Origin: UMGS1307 sp964523005
Lineage (GTDB): Bacteria; Bacillota; Clostridia; Oscillospirales; CAG-382
Assembly (NCBI GenBank): GCA_964523005.1
Contig: CAZFZL010000083.1
Coordinates: 1-6,659, forward strand
DNA length: 6,659 nucleotides
Direction of reading: 5' to 3'
Numbering within the stretch: the first letter of the stretch is position 1; each line of letters begins with the position of its first letter. The position numbers and the translations under genes were made by a program. Positions 5,771 to 6,659 of this stretch are shown here, piece by piece. A model generated the notes under the pieces. The model searched no databases and was not told the DNA's origin. It worked only from the letters and a program-made list of their open reading frames with translations.

Positions 5771-6082
5771 ATGGCAACACAGGAAAGAATCAGAATACGT
5801 CTCAAGGCGTATGACCACGAGCTTATCGACCGCGCGTCTGATAAGATCATCGAAACCGCAAAACGGTTTGGCGCATCGGTGTCGGGGCCTATCCCGCTGC
5901 CGACCGATAAGGAGATCATCACGATACTCCGCGCAGTACACAAGTACAAGGACTCGCGTGAGCAGTTTGAACTTCGCACCCACAAGCGTCTCATAGACAT
6001 ACTCAAGCCTTCTGCTAAATGCGTTGACGCACTTGCGGGACTTGAGCTTCCTGCCGGAGTAGACATCGAAATCAAGCTGTAA
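5771..6082 (+). CDS. rpsJ: 30S ribosomal protein S10
   Basis: S10 (uS10, also the transcription factor NusE) sits in the head of the 30S subunit and joins NusB in antitermination complexes. The 103-residue product matches the family in length and motifs: RIRLKAYDHELID near the start, GPIPLPT at about residues 39-45, and SREQFELRTHKRLIDI in the second half. The ATG at 5771 follows GGAGG (5755-5759) with an 11-base spacing, a little long. The MATQERIRIRLKAYDH opening agrees with other Firmicutes S10 proteins. It is the first gene of the S10 operon, driven by its own promoter and preceded by a long structured leader. The str operon (fusA, tuf) that often precedes it is absent; a divergent gene stands there instead. 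Confidence 0.98.
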   Translation: MATQERIRIRLKAYDHELIDRASDKIIETAKRFGASVSGPIPLPTDKEIITILRAVHKYKDSREQFELRTHKRLIDILKPSAKCVDALAGLELPAGVDIEIKL

Positions 6083-6101
6083 GGCTTTCATCAAAGGTCA
6101 T

Positions 6102-6122
6102 GTTGATGCGTGAAGCGTCAAC
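6102..6122 (+). other. Hairpin in the rpsJ-rplC spacer
   Basis: An 8-bp stem (6102-6109 with 6115-6122, one G-U pair, 5-nt loop) sits in the 68-base spacer. A distal helix of AGGCT (6082-6086) with AGCCT (6127-6131) could close around it. No U-run follows, so it is not an intrinsic terminator. It may stabilise the mRNA or tune rplC translation, since the outer helix ends 3 bases before the rplC ribosome binding site. Confidence 0.45.
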
Positions 6123-6134
6123 CAATAGCCTAAA

Positions 6135-6141
6135 AAAGGAG
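6135..6141 (+). promoter_or_regulatory. Ribosome binding site deciding the TTG start of rplC
   Basis: AAAGGAG lies 9 bases before the TTG at 6151. No ATG is suitably placed, and the protein opening after the TTG (KKGIIGRKIGMTQIF) is the standard L3 N-terminus. Confidence 0.85.
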
Positions 6142-6150
6142 TTAGAAACA

Positions 6151-6659
6151 TTGAAAAAAGGCATCATCGGTCGAAAAATCGGCATGACGCAGATTTTCGA
6201 CGAAAAGGGCAATGTAATACCGGTCACCGTCATCAACGCCGGTCCGTGTGTTGTAGTCCGCAAGAAGACCGTTGAAAAAGACGGATACGATTCGCTTCAG
6301 CTCGGTTTTTCCGACATAGAAGCGAGAAAGCTTTCGAAGCCCGCTAAGGGCGCGTTCGACAAAGCGGGCGTTTCCTATAAGAAATACCTTGCCGAGTTCA
6401 GGCTTGACGATTCAGCGCAGAGAAACGTCGGAGACGTTATCACCGCTGACACCTTCACTGTCGGGGAGCACGTTGATGTTTCCGGCACGACAAAAGGCAG
6501 AGGCTATTCGGGCGTTATAAAAAGATGGGGCGCACACCGTCTGAGAATGACTCACGGCACAGGCCCTGTACACCGCCAGGTCGGTTCGATGGGTGCAAAC
6601 AGTGACCCGTCGAGAGTTTTCAAAAACAAGAAGATGGCAGGTCAGTACGGCAACGAAAA
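6151..6659 (+). CDS. rplC: 50S ribosomal protein L3, 3' end outside window
   Basis: L3 (uL3) is an early-assembly 23S rRNA binding protein whose internal extension reaches the peptidyl transferase centre. The window holds 169 complete codons of an expected 205-215, with no stop and no frameshift. The N-terminus reads (M)KKGIIGRKIGMTQIFDEKGNVIPVTV. The central part has GTTKGRGYSGVIKRWG, followed by THGTGPVHRQVGSMG and RVFKNKKMAGQYGNE, all L3 landmarks. Translation starts at TTG (6151) behind a good ribosome binding site. The gene follows rpsJ by 68 bases in the standard S10-operon order; rplD would be expected next, beyond the window. Confidence 0.97.
   Translation, partial: MKKGIIGRKIGMTQIFDEKGNVIPVTVINAGPCVVVRKKTVEKDGYDSLQLGFSDIEARKLSKPAKGAFDKAGVSYKKYLAEFRLDDSAQRNVGDVITADTFTVGEHVDVSGTTKGRGYSGVIKRWGAHRLRMTHGTGPVHRQVGSMGANSDPSRVFKNKKMAGQYGNE

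Noticed and set aside
5575..5814. 79-codon basic open frame on the plus strand across the rpsJ leader and into rpsJ
   Set aside because: It has no Shine-Dalgarno sequence, its ATG lies about 12 bases from the predicted transcript start, it overlaps rpsJ out of frame, and the region is better explained by RNA pairing. A stop-free run of this length is not rare by chance. A leader peptide is not fully excluded.
5497..6075. 192-codon minus-strand frame opposite rpsJ and its leader
   Set aside because: It is antisense to the well-supported rpsJ gene and runs through its promoter. Its product has no recognisable motif.
1..6659. Search for tRNA, rRNA, CRISPR array, insertion sequence, prophage or defence genes
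   Set aside because: No regularly spaced repeats, transposase or integrase motifs, tRNA cloverleaf or defence-related domains are visible. All long frames not listed are shadows of housekeeping genes.

Overview
The window is chromosomal DNA from a bacterium, most likely a Clostridia-class Bacillota, perhaps an Oscillospiraceae/Ruminococcaceae-type gut anaerobe. The evidence is AAGGAGG-type ribosome binding sites, sigma-A promoters with 17-base spacers, TTG starts, ribosomal proteins of Firmicutes type, a PgcA-like phosphoglucomutase and a small four-cysteine TSCPD protein. This placement is inferred from protein style and not from any search. Most of the window is housekeeping. I see no mobile element, CRISPR array, tRNA, rRNA or defence system.

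Layout. Positions 1-712 (+) hold a tyrosine-rich exported or membrane-anchored protein of unknown function whose true start may lie left of the window. A strong bidirectional terminator (724-756) separates it from the convergent minus-strand block. Read in transcription order (right to left), that block is: promoter at 5415-5443, TSCPD-domain protein (5378-5121), phosphoglucomutase/phosphomannomutase (5128-3395), a second promoter (3348-3376) with a structured leader, rpsB (S2, 3199-2426), tsf (EF-Ts, 2426-1494), an intrinsic terminator (1457-1482) and a class I SAM-dependent methyltransferase (1434-772). The first two genes overlap by 8 bases and rpsB/tsf overlap by one base, so both pairs look translationally coupled. 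I see no terminator between the phosphoglucomutase gene and the rpsB promoter.

Divergent from this block, on the plus strand, the S10 ribosomal-protein operon begins. It has a strong promoter (5528-5556) behind an A-rich UP-element-like tract, a leader of about 208 nt, rpsJ (5771-6082) and then rplC (from 6151, cut by the window edge). The divergent intergenic region also carries a tandem 10-bp repeat with an 11-bp period.

The most interesting material is non-coding. The rpsJ leader folds by eye into a compact RNA with a 7-bp pseudoknot in which nearly every base from 5646 to 5734 is accounted for. The rpsB leader has its own set of nested helices and a possible loop pseudoknot. Both are best read as candidate ribosomal-protein autoregulatory leaders. 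Whether they match described RNA families cannot be decided here without a covariance-model search.
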